19,033 nucleotides of DNA from Candidatus Magasanikbacteria bacterium CG1_02_32_51 (GCA_001871435.1 MNVC01000048.1:1-19033), one strand, 5' to 3'. Positions 6,967 to 13,902 are shown, counted from the stretch's first letter. Numbers and translations are program-made. The notes: a model not told the origin generated them from the sequence alone.

Positions 6967-7025
6967 ATATTTTAGTAGCCTTTCAAGCTTTTTAAGCATT
7001 TCAGGCCTTTCAAGCCTTCTATTCT

Positions 7026-7054
7026 ATTCTAGCTAAATTAAGCCAAATTTGCAA
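7026..7054 (-). promoter_or_regulatory. Promoter for tsaC
   Basis: On the minus strand, TTGCAA (7049-7054), a 17-nt spacer and TAGAAT (7026-7031) form a good sigma-70-type promoter. The leader then passes through a pair of 11-nt direct repeats GCCTTTCAAGC (plus-strand reading, 6978-6988 and 7005-7015). Sequence match only. Confidence 0.55.
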
Positions 7055-7080
7055 GGTTTTGGATACAAACACACAGATAC

Positions 7081-7109
7081 TTGATTTTTTTATAAAAATA
7101 GGCTATACT
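7081..7109 (+). promoter_or_regulatory. Promoter for the rpmF-nusB run
   Basis: TTGATT (7081-7086), a 17-nt spacer and TATACT (7104-7109) fit a sigma-70-type promoter. Transcription would start near 7116, giving a leader of about 45 nt to the rpmF ATG. It is back to back with the tsaC promoter, the -35 elements being about 26 nt apart. Confidence 0.6.
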
Positions 7110-7160
7110 AAGCCACGACTTATCTATTGAGTCCGTTATTAAATTAAGAATAAAAATTTT

Positions 7161-7376
7161 ATGGGTCTTCCATCAAAAAAAAGAACTCCAAGATCACGAG
7201 ATGATCGCCGTTCACACCACGCTTTGAAACCAACTACAACCAAAAAATGTGAAAAATGTAGTGAGCCAGTACTTCCACATCGTGCTTGTGCTAAATGTGG
7301 TACTTACAAAGGCAGACAAGCCATCAATGTAGAAAAAAGATTAACTCGTTCTACCAGAAGTAAAAAAACTGCTTAG
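7161..7376 (+). CDS. rpmF: Large ribosomal subunit protein bL32
   Basis: The 71-residue protein matches bL32: MGLPSKKRTPRSRDDRRSHH, then a Cys4 zinc ribbon CEKC (30-33) and CAKC (43-46) with LPHRAC and GTYKGRQ between and after. bL32 is a small structural protein of the 50S subunit. All four zinc ligands are present (the C+ form), unlike the zinc-free paralogues found in some bacteria. A basic tail extends slightly past the usual 56-60 residues, ending TRSTRSKKTA. No Shine-Dalgarno is visible before the ATG. nusB follows after a 62-nt gap without a clear terminator, so read-through is likely. Confidence 0.96.
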   Translation: MGLPSKKRTPRSRDDRRSHHALKPTTTKKCEKCSEPVLPHRACAKCGTYKGRQAINVEKRLTRSTRSKKTA

Positions 7377-7438
7377 TTTTTTTAATTTCTAAATACCGAA
7401 TTTTCAAACAAAATTCCTATTTTGTATATTTACAAACT

Positions 7439-7855
7439 ATGTCCAAACGCCATCTGGCAAGAGCCATTATCATGCAGGTACTATACCAATGGGATTTCAA
7501 AGGAAATCCTACTAGTGCTATACCGGCTATCATTGAACAAAATATGGCTGAATTTGGTATAGGACTAGAAGAAACCAAAGACTTTATTGAAAATACTGTA
7601 AATGATATAATCAAAAAACAAAAAAAAATAGATAAACTAATAAAAAAATTTGCCCCACACTGGCCACTGGAACAAATGAGTTTGGTGGACAAAAATATTT
7701 TGCGCCTTGGTATCTATGAATTGGAATATAATAATCAAGAAATTCCACCAAAAGTAGCTATCAACGAAGCTATTGAACTAGCCAAAACTTATGGTGGTCA
7801 AAATTCTGGAAAATTTATCAATGGCATTTTGGGAGCAATGTACAAAAATGTCTAA
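7439..7855 (+). CDS. nusB: Transcription antitermination factor NusB
   Basis: NusB binds boxA RNA with NusE (uS10) and supports antitermination on rRNA operons. The 138-residue protein is a full-length all-helical NusB domain: RHLARAIIMQVLYQWDF at the N-terminus, HWPLEQMSLVDKNILRLGIYEL in the middle, and the family signature PPKVAINEAIELAKTYGGQNSGKFINGILG near the end. Length is typical (about 130-145). It lies between rpmF and rnc on the same strand, a translation/RNA-processing cluster. The start codon lacks a Shine-Dalgarno; the MSKRHLAR beginning fits the family. Confidence 0.95.
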   Translation: MSKRHLARAIIMQVLYQWDFKGNPTSAIPAIIEQNMAEFGIGLEETKDFIENTVNDIIKKQKKIDKLIKKFAPHWPLEQMSLVDKNILRLGIYELEYNNQEIPPKVAINEAIELAKTYGGQNSGKFINGILGAMYKNV

Positions 7856-7866
7856 ATAAATCAACT

Positions 7867-7951
7867 ACTATGCTAATCTGACGAGATATAAAAAGGAATA
7901 TCTTCATAGTAAATTAAAGTAAGTTAAAACATCTCGTCCGCCTTGGGCGGA
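7867..7951. repeat. Nested palindromic element in the nusB-rnc gap
   Basis: Arms in order: ACTATG/CATAGT (7867-7872, 7905-7910), GACGAGAT/ATCTCGTC (7880-7887, 7931-7938), and the GC-rich TCCGCC-TTG-GGCGGA (7937-7951). The last has the same arms as two palindromes inside rsmA. The gap between genes is 109 nt, so the element fills most of it and lies 13 nt before the rnc ATG. Confidence 0.55.
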
Positions 7952-7964
7952 TAAAATATTAATT

Positions 7965-8726
7965 ATGCCTATAGCTGAATACAAAGATAAAAACTTTCAC
8001 AAAATAGAAGATACCATAGGTATTGAATTTAAAAATAAAGACCTTTTGGTACAAGCACTGGTGCATCGTTCTTTTCTAAATGAAAATCGTGAATTTCCTC
8101 TTGCTCAAAATGAAAGGCTAGAATTCTTAGGCGATGCTGTCTTAGAATTATCCGTAACACAATATCTCTTCAACAATTATCTAAATCCTGAAGGTGAACT
8201 TACCAACTGGCGAGCAGCTCTAGTAAATGGTTCAATGTGTGCCACAGTAGCCAGAGAACTAGGTCTAGAAGATTATTTGTTTTTAAGTCGCGGAGAATCC
8301 AAGGATAATAATACTAAAGCTAGAGACTATATTCTAGCCAATGCTCTTGAAGCACTTATCGGGGCTATTTATTTTGATCAAGGCTGGGAAATGTCTGATC
8401 AATTTATTACCCGTTTTGTGATTATCAAATTACCAGAAGTTTTGGAATTGGGACTTTGGATGGATAGTAAATCACGTTTTCAAGAAGCTGCCCAAGAAAT
8501 TGTTGGTGTCACACCGACTTATCGTGTTACAAATGAAGAAGGTCCAGACCATGAAAAAGAATTCACAGTAGCTATATATTTAGACAAAGAAAAAGTAGCT
8601 GAAGGTAAAGGTACTAGTAAACAAGAAGCACAAACAGACGCTGCAGATATTGCCCTAAAAATAAAAAAATGGAAAGGTCCAAAAGTACAAATTTTGGAGA
8701 GAAAAAAAGACGACCCAATAGGATAA
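7965..8726 (+). CDS. rnc: Ribonuclease III
   Basis: RNase III cleaves double-stranded RNA and separates 16S and 23S precursors. The 253-residue protein has an N-terminal RNase III domain (about 10-155) with the signature NERLEFLGDAVLEL (49-62) and NALEALIGAIYFDQGW (126-141), then a double-stranded-RNA-binding domain (about 167-234) with the family's late EGKGTSKQEAQTDAA helix. By alignment to the E. coli metal ligands, E41, D45 and E117 are kept as E53, D57 and E129, but the D114 position is Asn (N126 in ILANALE). This may be a lineage trait, as the rest of the domain is intact. The nusB-rnc gap holds a palindromic element. Followed by tRNA-Lys 40 nt downstream. Confidence 0.96.
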   Translation: MPIAEYKDKNFHKIEDTIGIEFKNKDLLVQALVHRSFLNENREFPLAQNERLEFLGDAVLELSVTQYLFNNYLNPEGELTNWRAALVNGSMCATVARELGLEDYLFLSRGESKDNNTKARDYILANALEALIGAIYFDQGWEMSDQFITRFVIIKLPEVLELGLWMDSKSRFQEAAQEIVGVTPTYRVTNEEGPDHEKEFTVAIYLDKEKVAEGKGTSKQEAQTDAADIALKIKKWKGPKVQILERKKDDPIG

Positions 8727-8766
8727 TTTACGAATTTTAAATTTAGTAATTTTAAATTTTCGTCAC

Positions 8767-8839
8767 GCCCTCATAGCTCAGTTGGTAGAGCAGTTGCCTC
8801 TTAAGCAAACGGTCGCAGGTTCAAATCCTGCTGGGGGCA
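8767..8839 (+). tRNA. tRNA-Lys (anticodon CUU)
   Basis: A full cloverleaf can be drawn: 7-bp acceptor GCCCTCA/TGGGGGC with one U-G pair, D arm GCTC/GAGC, anticodon loop CTCTTAA (8798-8804) with anticodon CTT at 8800-8802, and T arm GCAGG-TTCAAAT-CCTGC. The body closely resembles known bacterial tRNA-Lys, including GGTCGCAGGTTC. Position 27-43 is a G-A mismatch. The 3' CCA is not encoded (A then CAA), so it must be added by a nucleotidyltransferase. Confidence 0.95.
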
Positions 8840-8847
8840 CAACACAC

Positions 8848-8895
8848 AGTTCATAAAGTTAAAAGTTTATAAAGTTTTGAAATAATTTGGTTTAC
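8848..8895 (+). repeat. Left inverted repeat of the inter-tRNA accessory segment
   Basis: The 48 nt beginning AGTTCATAAAGTT and ending TTTGGTTTAC match the reverse complement of 11693-11741 with three mismatches and one gap. It begins 9 nt after tRNA-Lys. Confidence 0.7.
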
Positions 8896-8922
8896 CTTTG
8901 AGGGTCTAATTCAATAATTATT

Positions 8923-9048
8923 ATGCAACCAATTTTAGTAACAAGCATAGAAGCACATAATGACAAAATCTCCACAGAGTCCGAAAGCACATACAAAGAC
9001 TCCATGTTTTTTTGTAAAGTTGGATGTGCAGTAAATTATTTGAAATAA
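8923..9048 (+). CDS. Possible 41-residue small ORF before the GT-A-like gene
   Basis: An ATG at 8923 opens a 41-codon frame (MQPILVTSIEAHNDK..., ending CAVNYLK) whose stop lies 5 nt before the ATG at 9054. It has two Cys (CKVGC) and no membrane helix. No good ribosome binding site is visible; the nearest purine run (GAGGG) is about 18 nt upstream. It could be a leader peptide, a remnant of a broken gene or chance. Not recognised. Confidence 0.25.
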   Translation: MQPILVTSIEAHNDKISTESESTYKDSMFFCKVGCAVNYLK

Positions 9049-9053
9049 AAAAT

Positions 9054-10259
9054 ATGAAAAAGAATACTTTTTACAAAGAAGTACTTCAAGACGCAGCTAG
9101 GGAGATGATTGCTGATAAAAAAATCCTTAATATAGATATTATAATAAAAAAGGAAATGATTAAATCCATAGTAGAAAAAATTTCTTCTGAAATAGAAAAA
9201 AATAATTACCCTTTATTAATTGGAGAGAAAGATATAAAACCACCACAAATTGTTTCTTTTCGAGAGAAAAAAAAAATTATCACGGAAGTCACATCCTTTC
9301 TAAAGGAAAACTATTCTCTAAATCAAAAGTTTTTGTGTGCGTTTTTTGTTGATTCTTTATTGAACGATTCATCAAAAAGAAATTTTTTTAATTTAGTCAC
9401 TCAAGTTTCCAAATCAAAATCTTTTGAAAAAAAAGTTATTGTTCAAATAAAAAATGGGTATGGGGATTGTAAGTATCAAAGTATTAAAGAAAAAAATACC
9501 ATCCCAATTTTAACAGTTTCTTTTTCAAAGAATTTTGGTTATGGTGCAGTTACTGCTTGTTTATTAGATTCTCTAAAAAATATTAATACTAGTGCTGATG
9601 GAAAAGATATTTCCATATTCTTTCTTGACGACGATGCTCTTTTACTAGATCAGTATGATTATATTGACACCTTAAATAAATTTATTACTAGAGAAAAAAT
9701 TTTATTTGTTAGTGGTAGTTGTTTTGATAGCCACGAGAATATATCATCTTTCCATTCTTACGCCAACTTTGCCAGTTTACCTTCAAACATTCCAATCAGT
9801 TCCTATAAACCATATACCCAAGGTGGTGGTGGAGCCGCTTTTTTGCCCCTATCGTCCATTAATTTAAAAAACAATTTTCCTCAAGATGTTTTGCCCGGAA
9901 TTTATTTTAATACTCAAACTGTTAACAAGACAGATATTAAGATATTAAAGGGATGTTTTGCAAAAGGATTTTGGGTAAATACTACTCTTCCTTTTCTTCC
10001 GGTTGAACATGCAACAAAAGAAACTCTTCACTCTTGGAGCGTTGTAAGAGTAAAATACTTTCGTTCTTGGGAAAAAGCTTTTTCTTTAATGGAAAAAGAC
10101 AAAGCGAAAATATATCGGGAATATTTTTTAAAAAGCAAGCAATGTTTGATAGAAAATCTTATTGCTAAATACAAGAAATCTAAAGAAATCGAACTACTGC
10201 TTGGTTATATTTTTCTCACAGTCTTTTATAAGAAAGAATTATTAAAGCGATTTATATGA
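9054..10259 (+). CDS. Probable GT-A-fold glycosyltransferase-like protein
   Basis: The 401-residue protein (MKKNTF start) has a helical, Lys/Glu-rich N-terminal part to about residue 125. A GT-A-like core follows: PILTVSFSKNFGYGAVTACLLDSL (151-174), then ISIFFLDDDALLL (186-198), whose DDD resembles the metal- and sugar-nucleotide-binding DxD motif. Further on come YTQGGGGAAFLPLSS and a C-terminal HSWSVVRVKYFRSWEKAF segment. No membrane helix is obvious. The gene's stop overlaps the Nudix start by 4 nt (ATGA), so they form an operon. An in-frame ATG at 9024 would add 10 residues; 9054 is preferred as the start follows closely the small ORF stop. The family placement is a motif-level inference, and acceptor and donor are unknown. 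It may be horizontally acquired, given the inverted repeats around the segment. Confidence 0.65.
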   Translation: MKKNTFYKEVLQDAAREMIADKKILNIDIIIKKEMIKSIVEKISSEIEKNNYPLLIGEKDIKPPQIVSFREKKKIITEVTSFLKENYSLNQKFLCAFFVDSLLNDSSKRNFFNLVTQVSKSKSFEKKVIVQIKNGYGDCKYQSIKEKNTIPILTVSFSKNFGYGAVTACLLDSLKNINTSADGKDISIFFLDDDALLLDQYDYIDTLNKFITREKILFVSGSCFDSHENISSFHSYANFASLPSNIPISSYKPYTQGGGGAAFLPLSSINLKNNFPQDVLPGIYFNTQTVNKTDIKILKGCFAKGFWVNTTLPFLPVEHATKETLHSWSVVRVKYFRSWEKAFSLMEKDKAKIYREYFLKSKQCLIENLIAKYKKSKEIELLLGYIFLTVFYKKELLKRFI

Positions 10260-10675
10260 AAAACATCGGTGTCTTTTGTCTTTTAAGGAGGGGGGATAAA
10301 ATTGTGCTGGTAAAAACTAAACGAAAAGATCTTAATTGGGTACTTCCTGGTGGAGCAGTGAACCTTAAAGAAAGTTTACACGAAGCTCTATTAAGGGAAT
10401 TACTGGAAGAAGTAAATTTTGTGCCAAACAATAAACCAATTTTTAGATGTGTTTTTTACTCCATCGAAAAATATTCTCTTGCTTTTTGTTATGAACTATT
10501 TCTTGAAAATAATGATTTAAAAAATATACAGTTCGGAACTGTATCAAATAACGAAATTGGAGAAGTTGGATTATTTGATATAGATTATCTGCCTTCATTG
10601 ATTTCAAAGAGAACAAGAATTAGAATCGAAAATGTGATAAACAATAACGTGGTATATTTATTTGAATATGAATAA
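10256..10675 (+). CDS. Nudix hydrolase
   Basis: The 139-residue protein shows a Nudix fold beginning IGVFCLLRRGDKIVLVKTKR and the Nudix box at 33-55: G33-x5-E39-x7-R47-E48-L-x-E51-E52-x-N54-F55. All metal-binding acidic residues are present; the box's usual Gly near the end is Asn54. Nudix enzymes hydrolyse nucleoside diphosphates linked to another group, so with a glycosyltransferase-like neighbour a nucleotide-sugar substrate is plausible but not shown. The NWVLPGG lead-in is typical of the (d)NTP/ADP-sugar type. It overlaps the gene before it by 4 nt and the one after it by 8 nt, so translation is probably coupled. Confidence 0.9.
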   Translation: MKNIGVFCLLRRGDKIVLVKTKRKDLNWVLPGGAVNLKESLHEALLRELLEEVNFVPNNKPIFRCVFYSIEKYSLAFCYELFLENNDLKNIQFGTVSNNEIGEVGLFDIDYLPSLISKRTRIRIENVINNNVVYLFEYE

Positions 10676-11225
10676 AAATATCAAATTTATAGTAATATAC
10701 GGACCGCCGGGAGTTGGTAAACTTACCGTGTCTAAAGAACTCACAAAGATTACGAAATATTCACTATTTCACAATCATCTTACTTTTGACGCGGTGGCAG
10801 CTTTTTTCGTACCCGGCTCTGAAGATTTTCTGAACCATCTGGAAAAGATCCGTTTATATTTAATTAAAGTTGCTCTTAAGACTGAAACAAGAGGGATTAT
10901 TTTTACTGGCGTATATCGTGGTAAAAGTACGAGATCAAAATTAGATGAACGTTTTTTTAGAAAAGTAAGAAAACTTGTTGAAAGGGTCAATGGAAACATG
11001 TATTTTGTCCGTCTTTTCTGTGATCAGAAAATTCTCGAAGAGAGAATAAAAAATGAAGACAGAAAACAATATAAAAAGGTACATAGAAAAAAAACATTAA
11101 GAAATATGCAATCCAAATATGATCTTGCCAAAAATATACCTGGTGTAAAAAGTCTTTCTATTGATAATTCAAAAATTACTCCCAAGGCAACTGCTAAAAA
11201 AATAAAACAAGCATATTCACTTTAG
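10668..11225 (+). CDS. P-loop NTPase, small kinase-like (shikimate/chloramphenicol kinase-like fold)
   Basis: The 185-residue protein begins MNKNIKFIVIYGPPGVGKLT with a Walker A-type loop G12-P-P-G-V-G-K18 followed by Leu19-Thr20 in place of the usual K-S/T. A family of short bacterial P-loop proteins with GKLT or GKMT and a following FHNHLTxD motif is recognisable; here FHNHLTFDAV lies at about 32-41. A late RLFCDQKILEERIKNEDRKQ segment resembles the lid and base-binding region of small kinases. A TTG at 10662 could add two residues; ATG 10668 is more likely and overlaps the Nudix stop by 8 nt. It probably phosphorylates a small molecule, substrate unknown. Last gene of the three-gene operon. 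Confidence 0.8.
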   Translation: MNKNIKFIVIYGPPGVGKLTVSKELTKITKYSLFHNHLTFDAVAAFFVPGSEDFLNHLEKIRLYLIKVALKTETRGIIFTGVYRGKSTRSKLDERFFRKVRKLVERVNGNMYFVRLFCDQKILEERIKNEDRKQYKKVHRKKTLRNMQSKYDLAKNIPGVKSLSIDNSKITPKATAKKIKQAYSL

Positions 11226-11617
11226 TAATAATCTCATTATTTATATTCATTATGATTAAACAATACTACAATCCAATTTATGTTATATAAACACAATAAT
11301 AATTGTACAGTTGAAAGTATCTGACAGAGCGATTAACATGTATATTCCGAAGCACACACGGTTTAAATAATAATTTTATAGTCACCGAATTTCCGCAAAC
11401 CCCTATCTTGAACAGCTTGACTTTTTCTCATAGCGGATCTTCCTGCGGGGCGGGAAATCAGCCGAGGCAGGGCGAATCATTTCCCACAGACAAATAGTTT
11501 CGCCCTGCCGAGTCCGCATTAGTCCCGCCACCTGCCCAGAAACTTCTAGGGCAGCGTACAGATTAGTTTCGCTTCACCACGCACGCGGAGCGTGCGGAGT
11601 CATTACCTCACTTTGTT
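11226..11617. other. Gene-free stretch with a GC-rich palindromic patch
   Basis: No convincing ORF is found here. From about 11430 to 11600 base composition shifts to GC-rich, unlike both flanks. Strong hairpins are GGCAGGGCGAA/TTCGCCCTGCC (11466-11476 with 11499-11509), a bulged 10-bp stem CTGCCCAGAA/TTCTAGGGCAG (11532-11541 with 11544-11554), and CGCACGC-GGA-GCGTGCG (11580-11596). It may be repeat debris, a structured RNA, or the trace of a transferred segment. Confidence 0.5.
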
Positions 11618-11645
11618 TTGAAAATAAGTGCGAGCTTGGTACAAT
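11618..11645 (+). promoter_or_regulatory. Possible promoter for tRNA-Arg
   Basis: TTGAAA (11618-11623), 16 nt, TACAAT (11640-11645). Transcription from about 11652 would place the 11659-11741 hairpin in the tRNA precursor's 5' leader. Sequence match only. Confidence 0.45.
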
Positions 11646-11658
11646 AGATACACAATAT

Positions 11659-11741
11659 AGTTCATAAAGTTATAAAGTTTATAAAGTAGAAAGTAAACCA
11701 AACTATTTCAAAACTTTACAAACTTTATAACTTTATGAACT
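11659..11741. repeat. Long AT-rich hairpin containing the right inverted repeat of the inter-tRNA segment
   Basis: Two 29-nt arms (11659-11687 and 11713-11741) pair with one mismatch around a 25-nt loop. The region 11693-11741 is also the reverse-complement partner of 8848-8895 (45 of 49 aligned positions identical). The hairpin ends 14 nt before tRNA-Arg. Confidence 0.7.
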
Positions 11742-11755
11742 TTTAACTTTACAAC

Positions 11756-11830
11756 GCGCCTGTAGTTCAACGGATAGAACATTGGTCTTCGGAACCAATG
11801 ACGTGGGTTCGATTCCTGCCAGGCGCACCA
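11756..11830 (+). tRNA. tRNA-Arg (anticodon UCG), CCA encoded
   Basis: The cloverleaf is complete: acceptor GCGCCTG/CAGGCGC (7 bp), D arm GTTC/GAAC, anticodon stem TTGGT/ACCAA with loop CTTCGGA and anticodon TCG at 11789-11791, variable TGAC, T arm GTGGG-TTCGATT-CCTGC, discriminator A and an encoded CCA (11828-11830). It reads CGA codons. Unlike tRNA-Lys upstream, the CCA is in the DNA. Confidence 0.96.
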
Positions 11831-11831
11831 A

Positions 11832-11858
11832 AAAAATCACCTAAATTAGGTGATTTTT
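11832..11858. terminator. Bidirectional Rho-independent terminator
   Basis: A perfect 12-bp stem (arms 11832-11843 and 11847-11858, loop AAT) has TAGGTGA at its heart and T-runs leaving both ways. It would end tRNA-Arg on the plus strand and the beta-rich surface-protein gene on the minus strand. Confidence 0.85.
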
Positions 11859-11871
11859 AAAATCAATTATA

Positions 11872-13902
11872 TTATTCTACCGTAGTCGTCACAGTATCCA
11901 ACAGAACCTCTTGACCAAAAACTTGGATATCTTGTTGTAACACATCATCAAAAGCCTTGATAACTGGCTTGGAAGTAAGATTTTGTTGGGTAGGGTTGTC
12001 AGACAATACTTTTATTTCCAATTGGGTAGCCAAGACATCTACACTAATAGGCATCTGATCTATTTTCCAAAGTAATTTTTTTTGCTCTTTGTCATAAGTA
12101 ATAGTTCCAGCTGGAACTACCATTTTGCTTTCATCTACAGAAATATCACCATACAAATCTGCACTAACTTCTATATTTTTCAAATCGTGAAAAGAATTGG
12201 TCAGAAGCCATGCTATTTTGTGGACATCATCACCTCCTACATCTTGACTGATATCATCTTTAGTAGCCAATTTTAGATCAGAAATTAATTTTATATCCAT
12301 TTTATTACTACTAATTGTTTCTGATTTGTCATTCAAAGTATAAGACAATTCACTAGAAATATTCATCATGTAGGCAACATAATCTGACAAAGTCAAATTA
12401 TCTGAAGATTTTATTGGTAAAGTAATATTCACTTTTACTTCATCCCCTGGCATAATTCCTTTTAGTCCACCAATATGACGCTTGTCCCAAGTGATAGTAC
12501 CTCTCCTAATATCATCAGAAATTTTTTGTCCGACGATATCACCATCTATATCACCAGTATCCAAACCAGTCCAATCTAATATGCTCTTATCATTATTAGC
12601 TGGAGCATCAATTATAAATTTCAAATTAGCATCTTTTAAGACTGATTCTCCATTATTTTTTATAAGTATACTAGCAATAATAGTATCTCCTGGTTGCATA
12701 TCAAATGAACCAGCTGTACCATTTACTATCAAACTATAGACTGTATCCAAATTGCTCAGAGTTACATCTTTTCCTGTAGTAGCTAATATATAGCCATCAC
12801 CAGTGTGTTGACTAGAAACCCAATTTTTTACAATTACATTAAATTTGTTACCATTTTCTTTATCTTCAGTAAAAAACCCAGAAACATTGATTTCCTGGGG
12901 AGCATCCAAAGAATCAAAATACCACTGACAATCCTTTCCATCTATTGTTTTTGGTTCACTAGATTTGAAAATAAAAGAAGTAGAATCACAAGTTATAGCA
13001 ATATTTTTTACTGGAACATCATTAGCCGGAGAAACAATTATTTTGAGTGGCGTATCCACACCAGCTACTACTTGATCAGCTACTTGTACTTCTACATTTA
13101 CCAAAACATTAGAACTAGTCAATTTTAGACTCGTCACTTTTTGAAAAGATGAACTAAAATTTTCAGGTATATAATTCAAAAATACTCGAAAAGATTGTTC
13201 AGAATTGATATCACCATAAATATTGCCTGTAACATCCAAATAGCCACTGCCTTGGGCTTCTATATTACCTATATTCCAACTATCATGATTGTCATCTATA
13301 GTAGGTCTAGTACTGGATGTAAAGACAAAACCTTTGGGATAGCGTACTTCCAATACTACATTATGCAAAGGTACATCTTGAGGATTCTTGTACCTTATTT
13401 TATAAGTATTATTTTCACCAGACAAAAAATTTTCATCACCAGACATAGTCAAAATAATATTATCTTCAGAAAATTTTATGCTAGGTTGAATTACAAAAAA
13501 TCCTACCCAAGCTATGATTGCAAAAAATACAAAGGCAAAAATTAAAACAAAAAAGGACCGTAAAAAACGACTATGACTACTTTTTTGAAAAAGTTGCATA
13601 TCTGGCATACCACCATTATCATTTTCATAAATTTCAGTCAACTTTTGACTAATTTCAGTATTGGTCATTGTCTTGCCTTCTCTATTATTATTTTCAACAA
13701 CAATTTTGTTATCCTCTGTGGATAAATCTTTTTTTACAAAAACATGTTCTACGCCATTTGTAGGATTTTCTTTTTCCAAAATTTCAATATTTTTTGCAAT
13801 ATCTTTTTCAATATTTTTGATAGATTCATCTTGCAAATTATTTTGATCTTTTTCTACATTTTTTTCTCTATCTCTTTTTAAATCTTTATTTTTAGCAGGC
13901 AT
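11872..13902 (-). CDS. Single-pass membrane protein with extracellular beta-rich (DUF11/CARDB-like) domains
   Basis: The 676-residue protein has a charged, Asn/Lys/Glu-rich cytoplasmic N-terminus of about 110 residues, one membrane helix (about 115-138), and roughly 530 residues outside. The outer part looks like successive immunoglobulin-like domains: NTYKIRYKNPQDVPLHNVVLEVRYPKGFVF, LKIIVSPANDVPVKNIAITC and SILIKNNGESVLKDANLKF each show the pattern of conserved-repeat or CARDB domains in which a strand pair holds a N-x-G/D turn. There is no catalytic motif. It sits 40 nt downstream of the DUF4012 gene, probably in the same operon, and ends at a shared terminator. A structural surface or adhesive role is a guess. 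No Shine-Dalgarno is visible before the MPAKNK start. Confidence 0.8.
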   Translation of the reverse strand: MPAKNKDLKRDREKNVEKDQNNLQDESIKNIEKDIAKNIEILEKENPTNGVEHVFVKKDLSTEDNKIVVENNNREGKTMTNTEISQKLTEIYENDNGGMPDMQLFQKSSHSRFLRSFFVLIFAFVFFAIIAWVGFFVIQPSIKFSEDNIILTMSGDENFLSGENNTYKIRYKNPQDVPLHNVVLEVRYPKGFVFTSSTRPTIDDNHDSWNIGNIEAQGSGYLDVTGNIYGDINSEQSFRVFLNYIPENFSSSFQKVTSLKLTSSNVLVNVEVQVADQVVAGVDTPLKIIVSPANDVPVKNIAITCDSTSFIFKSSEPKTIDGKDCQWYFDSLDAPQEINVSGFFTEDKENGNKFNVIVKNWVSSQHTGDGYILATTGKDVTLSNLDTVYSLIVNGTAGSFDMQPGDTIIASILIKNNGESVLKDANLKFIIDAPANNDKSILDWTGLDTGDIDGDIVGQKISDDIRRGTITWDKRHIGGLKGIMPGDEVKVNITLPIKSSDNLTLSDYVAYMMNISSELSYTLNDKSETISSNKMDIKLISDLKLATKDDISQDVGGDDVHKIAWLLTNSFHDLKNIEVSADLYGDISVDESKMVVPAGTITYDKEQKKLLWKIDQMPISVDVLATQLEIKVLSDNPTQQNLTSKPVIKAFDDVLQQDIQVFGQEVLLDTVTTTVE

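Noticed and set aside
6978..7015. GCCTTTCAAGC direct repeats ahead of tsaC as operators
   Set aside because: Two 11-nt copies in low-complexity text; similar wording (CTTGAAAG-type) may be a general intergenic repeat, with no regulator nearby.
10775..10999. Minus-strand ORF of 74 codons
   Set aside because: It overlaps the P-loop kinase-like gene on the other strand and has no recognisable domain.
12082..13846. Several plus-strand ORFs of 60-116 codons over the beta-rich surface-protein gene
   Set aside because: The minus-strand gene is long with domain structure; these are shadows.
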